64,000 nucleotides of DNA from Annulohypoxylon bovei var. microspora (GCA_022836615.1 MU405270.1:124001-188000); one strand, 5' to 3'. Positions 37,805 through 49,195 are shown, counted from the stretch's first letter. The notes: generated from the sequence alone by a model not told the origin. Program-made: numbers and translations.

Positions 37805-38842
37805 CTACTCTAGGCACACCTTAACCTCCGGCCCGGGAACCGGGACCCGGCCCTCCAAGACCTTGACCGCACTACCCTCCAACAATATCTCCCTCACGCT
37901 CCGCCGGTCCTCGCTCAGCGTAACCTGCACCCTGATCTCGCACCTCCGGCCAATATCTACGCCCTGCGTGATCTCGTACCGTTTCGTGAGCGGCCCCTCC
38001 CCGCCATCCCGCAGGCTGAGGAAGGCGCACAGGCCCGAGGCGGCGCTGCCGGTGCCGGGGTCCTCGCGCGAGCCGAAGCTGCGGGTGTGCAGGCGGCACG
38101 CGGAGCCCGCGCCCGCGCCCGCCGGCCCCAGGTCCACGAAGAAGTAGCTGACGACGGGCCCGTGGCGCCAGCCCTCGTCCAGCGAGTCTTTCGCGCTGTA
38201 CGTGTTCGAGGTCCCGACCAGGTTGACGGTTTGCTGCGCCAGGGCCTCGAGCGTGGGGAGCTGGGCTAGGATTGCGGTCACTTTAGCGAGGGTTAGTGGT
38301 TGTCGGTATTCTCTTACGGTATTCTCTTCTTAGAGGCTAAAAGGGAAAGGGGAAAGGGGAGAAGATAATTCTCAGCGTTACATACTCCCGTTCACAATGC
38401 TGACGACAGGATAGTGGCCATACGGCGTCCCGGCGAAGGGCTCCTGGTGCACGTGCACGTTATGCGCGACCGCGATCTGGGCGCCGGGCTCGGCGCCAAC
38501 CCGCTCCTTGAACGGCACCAGGCCGGCCTTAGTCCCGAGGATCTGGGCCGAGCCGAGCCGCAGGTGGTGCAGGAGGAAGTTAGACGTGCCGATGGTCGGG
38601 TGTCCGGCGAACGGCACCTCGGCGAGCGCCGTGAAGATGTCGACGCGGGCCACGCGGGCCTGGACGTCCTCGGCCGTCTGCTCGTGCAGGAAGACGGTCT
38701 CCGAGAGGTTGAACTCGCGCGCGATGAGCTGCTTCTGGTCCTGCGATAGCTTAGTCCCGGCCGGGACTTGGACTATGGCCAAGGGGTTGCCGTGGAAGGA
38801 GGTAGTGGTGAAGACGTCGAAGGTGGTGAAGTTCAAGGCCAT
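37805..38842 (-). CDS. PhzF-family (phenazine biosynthesis-like) isomerase
   Basis: Two exons, 38842-38386 and 38280-37805, around a 105-nt intron, encoding 310 residues, the usual family size. The N-terminal half carries FDVFTTTSFHGNPLAIVQVP, FNLSETVFL with the catalytic-type Glu48, and PFAGHPTIGTSNFLL. The C-terminal half carries DPGTGSAASGLCAFL, the second-domain glycine-rich loop. PhzF proteins have a diaminopimelate-epimerase fold and isomerise small acids; most fungal members have no proven substrate, so no phenazine pathway is implied. The coding sequence is strongly GC-rich compared with its flanks. It converges with the coiled-coil gene and is transcribed in the same direction as the upstream adenylate kinase. 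Confidence 0.9.
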
Positions 38843-39695
38843 GGCTGTGGTTGGTGGGTGTAGTTAGTTTGTGTGGTTATAGTTAATGTTGTCGATGTGC
38901 CTGAAGACTTCGACTGAACCTCCAATTTTGGACGAAGTGGCAACACCCTCTTATACTCGATTACTGATCGCTTTTTCGGCCTTTCGCCAAACTCGAATAA
39001 CTGTACCGCAATATGTTTGTAGAGTTGCAAAATATGACTCACACAGCTCGAACCTAGTCTTCGCTGTTTGAGTCTATCTCAACTGTGATCGTATTCGTTT
39101 TTATGCCGATATAGGTATTATACCCCTGGATTGATATGTAGACATAAGGGCGTTGTGATCACATAATCAGCTTATAGATTTCGTATTCGTGTTTCTTGCG
39201 TCGTGAGTGGTTGGAGAGAGGAAGACTGTCCACTTATAGTGCCCAGGGACCAATTACAAGAGGCTTTTCAACAGCAGTTGATAGCTCAAGTTGTTATGGC
39301 TTGTTTCCTCTTCCAACCTTTTGTAAATCTTCTAGATAAGTAATTTCGCTTCCCCATGCCTTTAAAAACACCCGGCCTGCTCAAAGTTAGTTTGGAAATG
39401 TCGGTAGGTAGATATAAGATTCAAAATGTCTTTTTTCAAGGTTTAATTAATGACATGGTACATGCAAGTCGTATGATACAAGTCTCGTCAATCCCACGCA
39501 TGTCCTTTTCGCCTCGTCATAATTCCCTAGGTACTGACTCTCCAAATACCTGCCGTTGCCGTGTTGCATTCCAACGACACCTTCCGGACAATCGCATGAC
39601 GCCTTTCACTTTACCACTTCCACATCTATTTCGACAATTCATCCTAGATATCAGTTTCGGTCAAAAGTTGTAGGTAAATGTAATAAACCGGTGGT
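38843..39695. other. Intergenic interval (PhzF promoter, adenylate kinase 3' UTR)
   Basis: 853 bases between two minus-strand genes. A plus-strand open frame (39356-39673, 105 codons) begins with ATG but resembles no family and overlaps the likely 3' UTR of the adenylate kinase gene. Nothing else can be supported. Confidence 0.45.
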
Positions 39696-40808
39696 TTATT
39701 GGCCAGTCAACTTGCTCAGGATACCTCCGCTCTTGGGCTTCTTGTCATCGAAGATCTTCAATAAGCTACCCCAGACCTGACCAGGTTCTTGACTGGCATC
39801 AATACCTTTCCAGATGCCGGTGTTCTTGTAGTATCCAACAACTGGAGTTGTCTGGTTGTGATACGTAACTAGACGCTTCTTGAGCGCCTCGGCGTTGTCA
39901 TCGGATCGCTGGATCAGGGGCTCTCCAGTAATGTCATCCTTCATAGAGACCTTAGGGGGGTTAAATGTGCTGTGGTAACTTCGGCCTGAGGCAGGGTGAA
40001 TTAAACGACCGGTGATACGCGCAACCAGAAGAGCGTCGTCAATCTGTAACTCGACAGCATGTTGTAGCTTCTGGTTCTTATCCGTAAGCATCTTGTCGAG
40101 TGATTCAGCTTGAGCAACGGTACGGGGGAAACCATCAAGGATGAAGCTGAGACATGGTTAGTTTAACCCAATGCTTGAATACGGTGTATAGTGCCGATCG
40201 TAGACTATAATGCAAATGCACAAGCATATGCATGGCTACGAAGCGGTATACAAAAACATACCCGCCCTTGCATTCGTTATTGTTCTCAAGTTCCTCCTTA
40301 ATCATGCCGATGACGATATCGTCGCTGACCAAACCACCAGCGTCCATAATCTTCTTGGCTTCTCGTCCAAGAGGGGTCTTCTTGGCGACTTGGGATCGGA
40401 GCATATCACCAGTAGCCTTTTGCCATGACCGTTAGCAATTTAATTCCGCATTTGACACAGTTATCGCTTCAGAATTGACAAGCTCACAAGATGACAGCAA
40501 GCAAACTTTTCCTTGATCTTTGGCGCTTGCGTTCCCTTTCCTAAAAATCGCGAAACTCGGTCAGCGCAAGTCTCAAGTCCCAAGTCTCAAGTCTCGAGTG
40601 TCAATTAAGACCAATTGAGGCTTAACTACCCCGGTCCCGACGGATTTTCCGGTAACGTACCAGCTCCAGGAGGACCCATGAGAATCATGCGCACGCTCTC
40701 AGTAGGTATGCTCCCGCCGGATTGTCGCTGTTCTAAGCGTCTTACACGCTCCTCCAATCCGGACACGACGTCCTGCAATCGCTTCATCTCATTGTCGATT
40801 ACACCCAT
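39696..40808 (-). CDS. ADK1: Adenylate kinase, cytosolic/mitochondrial long form
   Basis: Four exons: 40808-40661, 40540-40488, 40416-40262 and 40146-39696, encoding 268 residues. The introns are 120, 71 and 115 nt. The enzyme interconverts ATP plus AMP with two ADP. The P-loop GPPGAGKGTQ spans residues 45-54, split by the first intron. ATGDMLRSQVAKKTPLGREA (AMP-binding region), FILDGFPRTVAQAE, RLIHPASGRSYH (start of the long LID) and IQRSDDNAEALKKRL follow in order. A 38-residue charged, coil-like extension (EMKRLQDVVSGLEERVRRLE) precedes the core; to my recollection it is usual in filamentous ascomycetes and absent from the short bacterial form. Intron 1 contains a short CTCAAGT repeat. All catalytic regions are intact. 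Confidence 0.95.
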
Positions 40809-42296
40809 TTTGAAAAGCTCGGAACGAATCAATTAAGCCTGACCAAGGCGGGGGAAAGAGAGGCGACTGAGCAGGTCTTTAGGAAATGAGAGATATAACA
40901 ACAAGGGAAGAGAAATACGGTGGCGACGGGAGACGGGTGACTGGAGGTGACGAGTGACGGGACGAGTCGGTAGAAGAGCGTAGTAAGTTGTAAAATGTTG
41001 AAAAAGGCTGGAAAGTCCGAGGTTCAGCGGTTGTCTGCGAGGTCGGGGATCGGGGAATTCTTTTTTTCGAAAATTGAATGTACTGTAGTACTATATGTAG
41101 GTACCTAGCTTAAACCCATTTTCGGCAAGGAACAGGTTGCCAAGTTGGATTGCGACTGCCCGGATGCTTCGTCTTCGCACCAAATATGTACCAGAGCTAA
41201 GCAGCTAAGGTTGAGACAATTGGGGCTCCCCAGTGGCTCATAGCCTAGGTACCTAGGTACGGCGGTAAGATAGTGGGGTAAACCCCCATGCTTTCTTAGC
41301 AGCGTGACACCTCGACACTCAAACAACCTGGAGCTCCTGCCTGTAATGTCTGTAATGCCTGTAATTCCCTTCGAGCTACAGGCGCCGAGGCAGCTTGAGT
41401 ATTCTTCCACGTTGTGTCGCTTTACTTATTCGGGTTAAGTATCACTTTAGCACTCGGCTATATTTCTAAGAACTAAAGACCAGATTGCGTTTATTTCCGT
41501 TAGACCGCTGAGGTTGACGATAGGTATACTAACGACATCAACTACTTGATTTTGAAGAATTTATTGAAATGTTGCTTAGTAAACTGAGTGTTATATTGTC
41601 TTATGTTATAGACCCTTTCTATACATCTTGATATTAGTCTCCAATGTTCAATGGCTCCTGCTCGTCACAAACAATGAGATTATGTTCATTCGAAGACATG
41701 TAGGTATATAAACAAATACAGCCAACAAGTGATAGTCGAGATCAGCTTACGACCTTTTACTCGGTCCAGCGGATAGGCGCGATAGGGCGGGAGGCGTCTT
41801 TTCCTAGCTACAAACTAGGACTGCTAAGACATGGCATATACTACATAGTATGTAATATGCCTCAGTCAGCCGGGATAGTCCAACGACCTGGCAAGTTGTT
41901 CCTCGATCCGTCTGACCTTTTGTTGGGATTTCTAAAAATGCGAGGATCTTCCAGAATGGATATAAAAATGGGTATAGAAGACAAGCCACAACACAAGCCA
42001 CATATAATAGAACCCTGGAAGAATTCGGATTTAAGAATGACACCAGCCTCACCAATGTATTGGTCCGTGCGTAGTACTTAGGTACTCCTTGCGCACAGTC
42101 TAAGCTAACCCAAATGAAGAATTAAGCTTGACCGGGGTTTCGAGCGGAAGGCAGCCTCACATACGACAGCCTTCTCACTTCGTACCTGGTACCGTTGTTT
42201 GTAAACTTTCATCAAGCTCGGTTCTGTTTCGTAGCAAGCTTCCTCTTTTTCATCGCATTACTCAACTTTGACATACCCATTCTCCCATTCTTCACC
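40809..42296. other. Divergent intergenic region between ADK1 and RPN8
   Basis: 1.49 kb shared upstream of two divergent housekeeping genes. It contains the double palindrome CCTAGGTACCTAGG at 41244-41257 and a GTAGGTACCTAG motif at about 41097-41108. Frames of 70-100 codons are on both strands and look like chance. No gene is supported. Confidence 0.5.
41244..41257. repeat. TACCTAGGTA-family palindrome in the ADK1/RPN8 divergent region
   Basis: CCTAGGTACCTAGG is a perfect 14-bp palindrome made of two overlapping CCTAGG units. It is another copy of the dispersed motif seen at 6146, 26936 and 48537. A regulatory role is possible because it lies between two promoters, but nothing here proves it. 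Confidence 0.5.
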
Positions 42297-43473
42297 ATGC
42301 CTACTACGACAGCAGAAACCCTTTCTTTTGTGAATAAAAATGTCACTGTCGCCCCATTAGTCCTTCTTTCCGTCGTCGACCACTACAACCGAGTAGCCAA
42401 GGGTACTAGGAAGCGCGTGGTTGGTGTGTTGTTGGGACAGAACGACGGAAAGAATGTGCGAGTATCGAACAGCTTCGCAGGTTGGTCGCATTCTCTTAGG
42501 ATGTCTACGAGGCCATCCAGATCAGCATTACTAACCTTAGTTCGTTCTACATAGTTCCATTCGAGGAGGATAACGATGACCCGTCCGTCTGGTTCTTAGA
42601 CCATAACTATGTCGAGAACATGAACGACATGTTCAAGAAGGTCAACGCGCGAGAGAAGTTAATAGGCTGGTACCACTCCGGACCTAAGCTACGTGCATCC
42701 GATCTCGAGATCAACGAGCTATTCAAGCGTTACACGCCCAACCCCCTACTTGTCATTATCGACGTTCAACCGAAGGAGTCTGGTGTCCCGACAGATGCGT
42801 ACTTCGCAGTAGAGGAGATCAAGGATGTACGTTGCTCAATAATAGAGTTGCGGATGATCTATAGGCTAATATGAATGACGTATAGGACGGCACAACCACA
42901 TCCAAGACCTTCGTACATACCCCATCCACCATCGAAGCTGAGGAGGCCGAGGAGATTGGTGTTGAACACCTGCTCCGAGATATTCGCGACGTCGCTATTG
43001 GCACTCTATCGACACGCATCACAAACCAACTACAATCGCTACAAGGACTACACCTCCGATTGCGCGAGATCCAGACTTATCTTCAGAAAGTCCAAGATGG
43101 CAAACTACCCGTGAATCACGCAGTCCTTGGAAATCTCCAAGACATCTTCAACCTCCTACCAAACCTCTCGACACCTAAACCTGGCGTCGATGGGAAGCCC
43201 GGCAATGTAGGCGAGCTATCGTACGCCATGAGCGTCAAGACGAACGACCAGCTCCTCGCCATCTACCTTAGCAGCTTAATCCGCGCCATCACAGCCTTCC
43301 ACGACCTCATCGAGAACAAGATCCAGAACCGGCAACAACAAGAGGAGAAGGAGGCGAAGGAGGAGGCCGCCGCGACGACGGGCAAGGATGACAAGGACAA
43401 GAAGGAGGGCAGCGTCAACGGTGTCAATGGTGAGCCGGCAGAGAAGAGTACCGAAAAGGAAAAGAAGAAATAG
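42297..43473 (+). CDS. RPN8: 26S proteasome lid subunit RPN8 (PSMD7), MPN domain
   Basis: Three exons: 42297-42480, 42555-42826 and 42886-43473, encoding 347 residues, with introns of 74 and 59 nt. The N-terminal MPN domain opens with VTVAPLVLLSVVDHYNRV and contains GWYHSGPKLRASDLEIN. Compared with the catalytic JAMM motif, the second zinc-binding His is Gly here (His102 is followed by Ser-Gly), so this is the inactive MPN subunit that pairs with RPN11 in the lid. The helical C-terminal part (LRLREIQTYLQKV, DQLLAIYLSSLIRAITAFHD) joins the lid helical bundle, and the tail is a Lys/Glu-rich disordered stretch. The frame is open upstream, but the ATG at 42297 gives the normal length. Confidence 0.96.
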
Positions 43474-43779
43474 TGAAGTTTGGTTTATGGATACGCGGGA
43501 TAGTAGATCACTCCGGCCCTTGTACATTATCCTTACTGGGGAGGGAAGGTCAATTCCGAAGTCAGAGGCGCTTCGTGCATGCATGCTAATCTATAGACGT
43601 TTGATCAGATTCCTGATCCCCCGATGAACCATGGTTCTATCTCATAAAGCCTCGGCTTTCATGACTAGATTGCTGTGTTTATTGCCTGCCGTACTCTTAC
43701 ACGTAAAAGCTCGTATCTTCGTGAAATCGTCAATCGTAACTATGCTATGGCATACACCTGACCTCCCAACATAGACTCC
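43474..43779. other. Convergent 3' region between RPN8 and the SWIM gene
   Basis: 306 bases between two 3' ends, holding both terminators. I see no separate element. Confidence 0.5.
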
Positions 43780-44586
43780 TTAGATATCAGCAACCAAACC
43801 CGCGCCCTCCTCTCTACTCACAACCCTCTCATCCACATACCCCCCAAGCAAACCACCCCATCTCTCCGCCAACACGCACGCGAGCAGGTGCTTGCAGCAG
43901 GGCACCCCGGCGATCCCGCTCCCCTCCGTGCCGTCCGCGCTCAGCGCCCCGAACTCCCACTCCGGCTCCGATCCCCCCGATAACTGACTCAGCGGCGGCT
44001 TCTTCTCCTTCCCCTCCTGCCTAGCCTGGGAAGGGGAAGGGGAAGGCTCAATGACGTAGGAATGCGAATGCGAGCCCCGCTCCTCGCGCGGGAACGCCGC
44101 GAACGCGAAGGCCGCGCACGTGCAGTTCCAGGCGTGCAGGCGTACCACGTACGACAGACCTGGCGACGAGGACTCGTTGCGGCGCGGGTGGACCGGTTGC
44201 GCGGAGCGCACGAGGTAGAAGGAGGAGGCGGATGTAGCTTCTTCCTCCTTTTCCTGGGGTTCTTTGTTGAGGTCTGGTGGTGATGGTGATGATGACGGGT
44301 CTGTTTCTACTCCTGTCTGGGGTTGTGGGTGAGGGTTGACAACGACGCGCGTGGCGAGACGCCGGTCCAGGAGGTCGAGCGCCGGGAGCAGGGTTAGGGG
44401 ATATAGCGCGTAGAGAGTTGTCAGGAGAGGCCGGGACGCGGGCGGGATCAGCTTGAGCGGGTTCGACGCCCCGGCGCTGGGGCCTGCGGGCGCCGGGGGG
44501 GTGGTGCTGGGCGGAGTGGGGATTGAAGTGAGACTGTCGATGAGAGATGTTAGGAATTGACGCGGTGAAGGCACTGGTGGGTTCAT
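43780..44586 (-). CDS. SWIM-type zinc-finger protein (Sws1/Shu2-like)
   Basis: Single exon, 268 residues. A proline-rich leader is followed by a helical block (RPLLTTLYALYPLTLLPALD), then the SWIM ligands CxC at Cys155/Cys157 (HAWNCTCAAFAF) and CxH at Cys231/His233 (GVPCCKHLLACVLAERW). The short length, the position of the finger and the CKHLLA motif fit the Sws1/Shu2 family, which works with Rad51 paralogues in homologous recombination. That assignment is family inference. Two low-complexity insertions are odd: Pro/Ser/Glu-rich at 85-120, and Ser/Pro/Lys-rich between the two halves of the finger, giving 73 residues between CxC and CxH. The coding sequence is GC-rich. RPN8 converges on it. 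Confidence 0.75.
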   Translation of the reverse strand: MNPPVPSPRQFLTSLIDSLTSIPTPPSTTPPAPAGPSAGASNPLKLIPPASRPLLTTLYALYPLTLLPALDLLDRRLATRVVVNPHPQPQTGVETDPSSSPSPPDLNKEPQEKEEEATSASSFYLVRSAQPVHPRRNESSSPGLSYVVRLHAWNCTCAAFAFAAFPREERGSHSHSYVIEPSPSPSQARQEGKEKKPPLSQLSGGSEPEWEFGALSADGTEGSGIAGVPCCKHLLACVLAERWGGLLGGYVDERVVSREEGAGLVADI

Positions 44587-46487
44587 TCTCCTTTGTGGAA
44601 GTGTCTAAGACTTCGGGTGGTGATGGGATAAATGAGACGTTTGTTGAAGCGGAAGTGAAAGAATGGTCAAGTGAGTGTGAGTTACAGTGTGAGACTGGGT
44701 TTTAGACTGTGGAGTGGTTGCTTGGAAAAGGGGGAGCAATGGATTAGGGTTTAGCCTTCCTTATAATGTATATAAGAACGTTGCTTCTCTCATAAGTGAA
44801 GACAAAAGCGCTATAGGTATTCATAGACTTTTTCTCAATTCCTATTATGAATATGAAGGGTCCGCTACGAAGCTCTTCAAAGATTGGCGCTCTTCTAGAC
44901 GCCTAGTCCAGCAACACTGGCTAGTCTCAATTTTTTTATATATCTTAAATACATATTTATATGCCCATGGTATAGCTCATGTGAATCCTTTCTTTTTTTC
45001 TCCTCTCGATTTTAGATCCTTACCGCGTCTTTTGTCGCTCCTTAAGTGGGATGAGCACAATATCGTCTAGCACGTTTTCGTCGTCTACGTCGCGGTACTC
45101 CGAACCCCAGAGATTACTTACCTAGTCGAAGAACGCAAGAAGTGACCAGGGCTTCCTCGACACTTCTAGGTTCTTGTCACCGGATGCATAGTGGGATAAA
45201 AGGGATATGTGAGTCTATCATTAGCAAGCATAGCGCGGCCTGATAAATGGTACGTATGGGAAGCCGAATTGAGTCTCATCCTCGGCCCTATAGCGTAGGC
45301 TATACCTTCTCGGCTTTACCCCCAATCTCCGACTCCATACTCACGTATATATCATCAAGGATTATTTTCCCCATCATGCTTTGCTTATAAAATATCAACT
45401 AATCGTAGCGGTTGGTGTCTAGAGGTTTCAGTTTAGCCGTCCTATCTTACGGCCATTGGATTCAGAGCTGAGTCAGGAGGGACGGGACTGGAAGAGAAGG
45501 ACCCGATCGATGGCAGAAAGCTAAGCAGCCGGAACACAAGTCAAAGAGATCGCGAGGTCGAACGGCACTACTAGAAACACAGATGTGGCTAGGGCTCTAG
45601 AAATGTGTCCATATAACGGTCCAACCGAAGTCACTAGATGTCGCGATGCAAACCTAGCAGATGGAGAAACAACTATGTTGTTGCGCAAGGAGCTCTAACC
45701 CCTTGTGTCTACGAAGTGCGGTATACATACATAGTGTGCCCTTTGTCTACTCTATTCCAGGACTAGCCCCGATGGTCCCCTGAGAGCTGAGCTCCCATCT
45801 TGCTGGGTCTCTGGACCAGACCTCAAGGCCATCCTCCCAATGGGGCGAGGCATAGTAGGCAGAGAAGACTTCTGATAGAACCCCGATCCGACCCGAGCCC
45901 TGTTATCTACTAAAATAATATGTTTTCCAGCTTATTTGTATTTTTAAAGAAGAATTTACCTTAAAGGGGTGAAAAGATCTTGTCACTATCGCTCAAATTG
46001 GAAGTCATCCTTGACCAGACTTTTCTCATAGTACCTAACTATCATAATTGCGTAAAATATTCTAACAACCCTTATAATAGAATCATCTTGCCGGGAAAGT
46101 TCACCCACCCACCCCCCGTCAACTATACGTAAATATAGAAGTCCCTTAATCTAATAATGATTAGTGGATAATGACTATATGGTGAATTGAATAGTATTGT
46201 AACTAAAATCCAATGAACATGGAGTCAGTTATTCGAATCAGCTCCTATTCATTGGTGTAACTAATCTTGCTCATATTCTACGTATGGTGTTTGTCATAGA
46301 ATAAAATCCTCCCAGAAATTAAATATACTTGAAAGATTCCGTAGTTAAAGCGAGTTTTGTTTTCATCATACCTTCTCCTAAACCTTTACTGCGAATTCTG
46401 ATAAATTTCTTGTGAACTACCTAGATATAGTTACTTCCTTGATACATAAACCGACTAACAAAACTGACACACAAAAAAAAGCTTACC
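44587..46487. other. Gene-free interval upstream of the secreted cysteine-rich protein
   Basis: 1.9 kb, becoming very AT-rich after 45900. A frame of 118 codons (44714-45070) starts with GTG and has no recognisable domain. The last 100 bases before 46488 (A-rich, with ACTGACACAC) look like a short leader. Confidence 0.45.
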
Positions 46488-46856
46488 ATGTATTTCCAAG
46501 CTAAATTCCACATCATTTCCACCACAATGCTTGCCCTGCTAATTTTTCTCGCTGGCGCCGAGCCGACCCTGCTGGCTATGATCGAGGTGCGACAGTACCA
46601 GAATTACTGTTGTCTTCCTGGCTGTGGCATATGCTCTCACTATTCGTGCGTGAAATCCCCATGTTACGGAGTTGTAAGTTCGCCGCACTCTCCTTTATTT
46701 TTAACATCTTGAACTAGACTATCTAGGTAGATGAACCTATAGGTACGATAAAATGGAAGAATACATTACTAATCCGCTTCATCCACACAGTATAGTTCTT
46801 GCTGCGCTGAGGGGGTGGCTGAAGGAAGGAAAAATGACACAGGAATGTTAATATAG
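46488..46856 (+). CDS. Small secreted cysteine-rich protein (candidate effector-like), 83 residues
   Basis: Two exons, 46488-46673 and 46791-46856. The 117-nt intron has donor GTAAGT, branch point ACTAATC and acceptor CACAG and is in phase 0. Residues 1-30 form a signal peptide with a hydrophobic core (MLALLIFLAGAEPTLLA); an internal Met14 could also start it. The mature part of about 50 residues has eight cysteines in the order CC-x3-C-x2-C-x4-C-x4-C-x6-CC, running from YCCLPGC across the intron to YSSCC, so the splice restores the last disulphide pair. Such small, secreted, cysteine-rich proteins are often apoplastic effectors or antimicrobial peptides, but this family is unknown to me and no function is claimed. 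It sits alone in AT-rich DNA, 825 bp upstream of CENP-W. The even number of cysteines, all in the mature part, and the clean intron make a chance frame unlikely. Confidence 0.68.
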
Positions 46857-47681
46857 GGGTCATTTCGCTATTCTAAGATAATATGAATGGACAGTTTTAG
46901 ACGACTGACTGGGATATATTTGATTGTTAGCATTGTTTAGCAACACAAATAGCTAATAGATTCATTTAGTCTCTAATTAACGTAGGTTAGAAAAAGGAAT
47001 AGGACTTTATGACAGCAGAAAGGGGCTTATTACGAAATGGGTTGGGGAAATATAGTATTTCTAAGGATATTCTAACGTAATAACTGAGCATGATCTTGAA
47101 TGAGCACCACATTCACTTCGGAGAACCTCTCCTCCCGTGACAGTATCCTTATGCCGATAGATTAGGACCTAGGTGGATATATATTATAGGTAGATGAAGG
47201 GGTAGGTAGGTAAATACTATGCGAAGGATTGATATTTAGATGACGTAATGGACAATCACATAGTTAGTGTAGATTAGCTTCGATTTCGCGAGTTACCACG
47301 ATATAAGAGATCTGGGTTCGTCGATTAGCTGGCGATTTTAATGTTTGTAGCGGTCTGTCTTGCAGATGTAAGAGAGTTGAAGTTGAAGTAGGCATGTGAC
47401 CCCCACCCCCAATTAGATCTGCCCTATTTCGTCACCATGGAAGCTGCAAGCAACTGAAGGTGGGGTGGGATGGCCCAAGCTCCCAAAATATGGTATGTAC
47501 CTCTACATATACTTGTCGGTACTTCCCGTCTTGCCTGAGCAGCGGTAACAGCTAATGCCGATTGGTCCCAAATTATAATCATCTAAACATTGAACATCTG
47601 AACATCTTCAAAATAAGAAACATACCTCACAAACAACCCAAAATCCCACCTTTGAGTTAGGACTTGAACTCAATCTTCAAT
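46857..47681. other. Intergenic interval
   Basis: 3' region of the secreted-protein gene and promoter of the CENP-W gene. A GGTAGGTAGGTA word lies near 47200, within AT-rich sequence. No gene is seen. Confidence 0.45.
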
Positions 47682-48094
47682 ATGGCTCCCGGGCAAAAGA
47701 TGTACCCGAGGGCGACAGTGAAGAAGATTGTCAAGGCTCATTCGAAGTGCAACGTTAGCAAAAACGTCGATGTCATGGTAAGGCTGGCTTGCCTTGTACT
47801 AGTCGCGTGACGCGCTCTAACCAAATGTGCACTGCAGATGTTCCTTGACTACGTGCTCTTCATGCAAACGTACGAATCTACAGCATTCTTCTATTTCCTT
47901 TTTTTTATTGAGGCTAACGATATAAAATAGACTCATGAAGGAGGCAGCCATCGATGCAAAACAAGCCGGAGAAAGGGGAATAAGTGCTAGGAGTGTGAAG
48001 AAAGCTACTGCGGTTAGTTTACCATATAAAACCCCTTTGCTCGAACTATTGACTGATTTAGGCAAAGGATACTCTTGCCAAGTTCAAGGGATGA
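47682..48094 (+). CDS. CENP-W-like histone-fold kinetochore protein
   Basis: Four small exons: 47682-47777, 47838-47869, 47931-48012 and 48062-48094, encoding 80 residues. Each exon is too short to stand out alone. The joined product is one histone fold: YPRATVKKIVKAHSKCNVSK, then FLDYVLFMQTLMKEAAIDAK, then AGERGISARSVKKATA, ending TLAKFKG. This matches fungal CENP-W (S. pombe Wip1), partner of CENP-T in the CCAN complex at centromeric chromatin. Intron 3 uses donor GTTAGT; its acceptor is either 48061 or 48067 (GCAAAG), giving 80 or 78 residues with the same C-terminus. Both choices keep the frame. Confidence 0.88.
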
Positions 48095-49195
48095 AACACA
48101 ACAAGCCTGCCGAATATGCTGAAACTACAATGGCTAGCATAATTCACTCCTATGTCTTCGAGCCGACTAATGAATGATATCTGAGTATTTGAAGCCTTCT
48201 CATCATAAAGGTGCCTGTTTGTTTGGTCTCATGCAGATCAAGCACGTTAAGGGCGTTGCGGACAAATTCGCGAGGGGACGAATAGCAATCAATAGTTTTG
48301 ATGGTGTCGGTACGCATGCTCGACTGCGCCATACAACATATCTCTATATGTATATTCTCTTCTGGCGCAAATGAAGCACTAAGATATGTGCTAAGTATCT
48401 CTGTAACAGAGACAGCTATACATTAGGTACATATGATATATTCATACCTATCAAAGCTGAATATTAAGAAGAAAATAAAGACATGAATTATCTCTACCTA
48501 TGTACAGATGTACCAGGCCGATATTACCTACATGTACCTAGGTATCTTGAAGTATGGGATAAATTGTGAATGTACAAACACAATTCCTAGGGTTTCCGTA
48601 GGTTTCGCTGAGTGGGTACCAGGCACCCAGGATTTCCACACAAGTGCTAGGTTAGGCAAGCTAGGGCGCGCCGCGTGCTAGGGTGGGGTTTTCTTGGGGG
48701 CCGTTGCGGACGTCGCATTGGGGCCTAAGGAGCTAAGGTTAACCCTGACGAAAAAAAACGATCTTAAACATTTGAACTTTTGGTCCCGAAACCCAAAACT
48801 TAGACTTGCAGAAAAAAAACATCCACTTCTGCTAATTTCACAACCAACCAACGACCACGACCCTGACCACTTTCATCATCTTCAATTCGCCTTTACTTAC
48901 CTGACCCTACTTACACTGCTTCTACTACCTACGTCTGCTTGACCATAGCACGATAACACAAGCTGACTGCTTCCCTATTCTCCTACCGTCACCGTTACCT
49001 ACGCAACCTAGAAACCTACACCTCAAAAAGCATCGTTGCGCGTGTATTTTTCATTATCTGTTTTTTACCCACGTCCGTTTTTAATCACGAACCTTGAAGT
49101 GTAAAATACGCCAAGCCGAGGAAATAAGCTCCTCCACAAAATCCCACTAACTACAACCTTCTCTCCTACGCACGATCACATCATCCCCTTTAACT
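48095..49195. other. Intergenic interval
   Basis: 1.1 kb. It holds a CATGTACCTAGGTATC motif at about 48531-48546 and the CT/AC-rich leader of the YAG7-like gene (48850-49195). A frame at 48694-48942 falls in this leader and has no domain. Confidence 0.45.

Noticed and set aside
44714..45070. 118-codon plus-strand open frame
   Set aside because: It starts with GTG, and its amino-acid composition and lack of any motif suggest chance.
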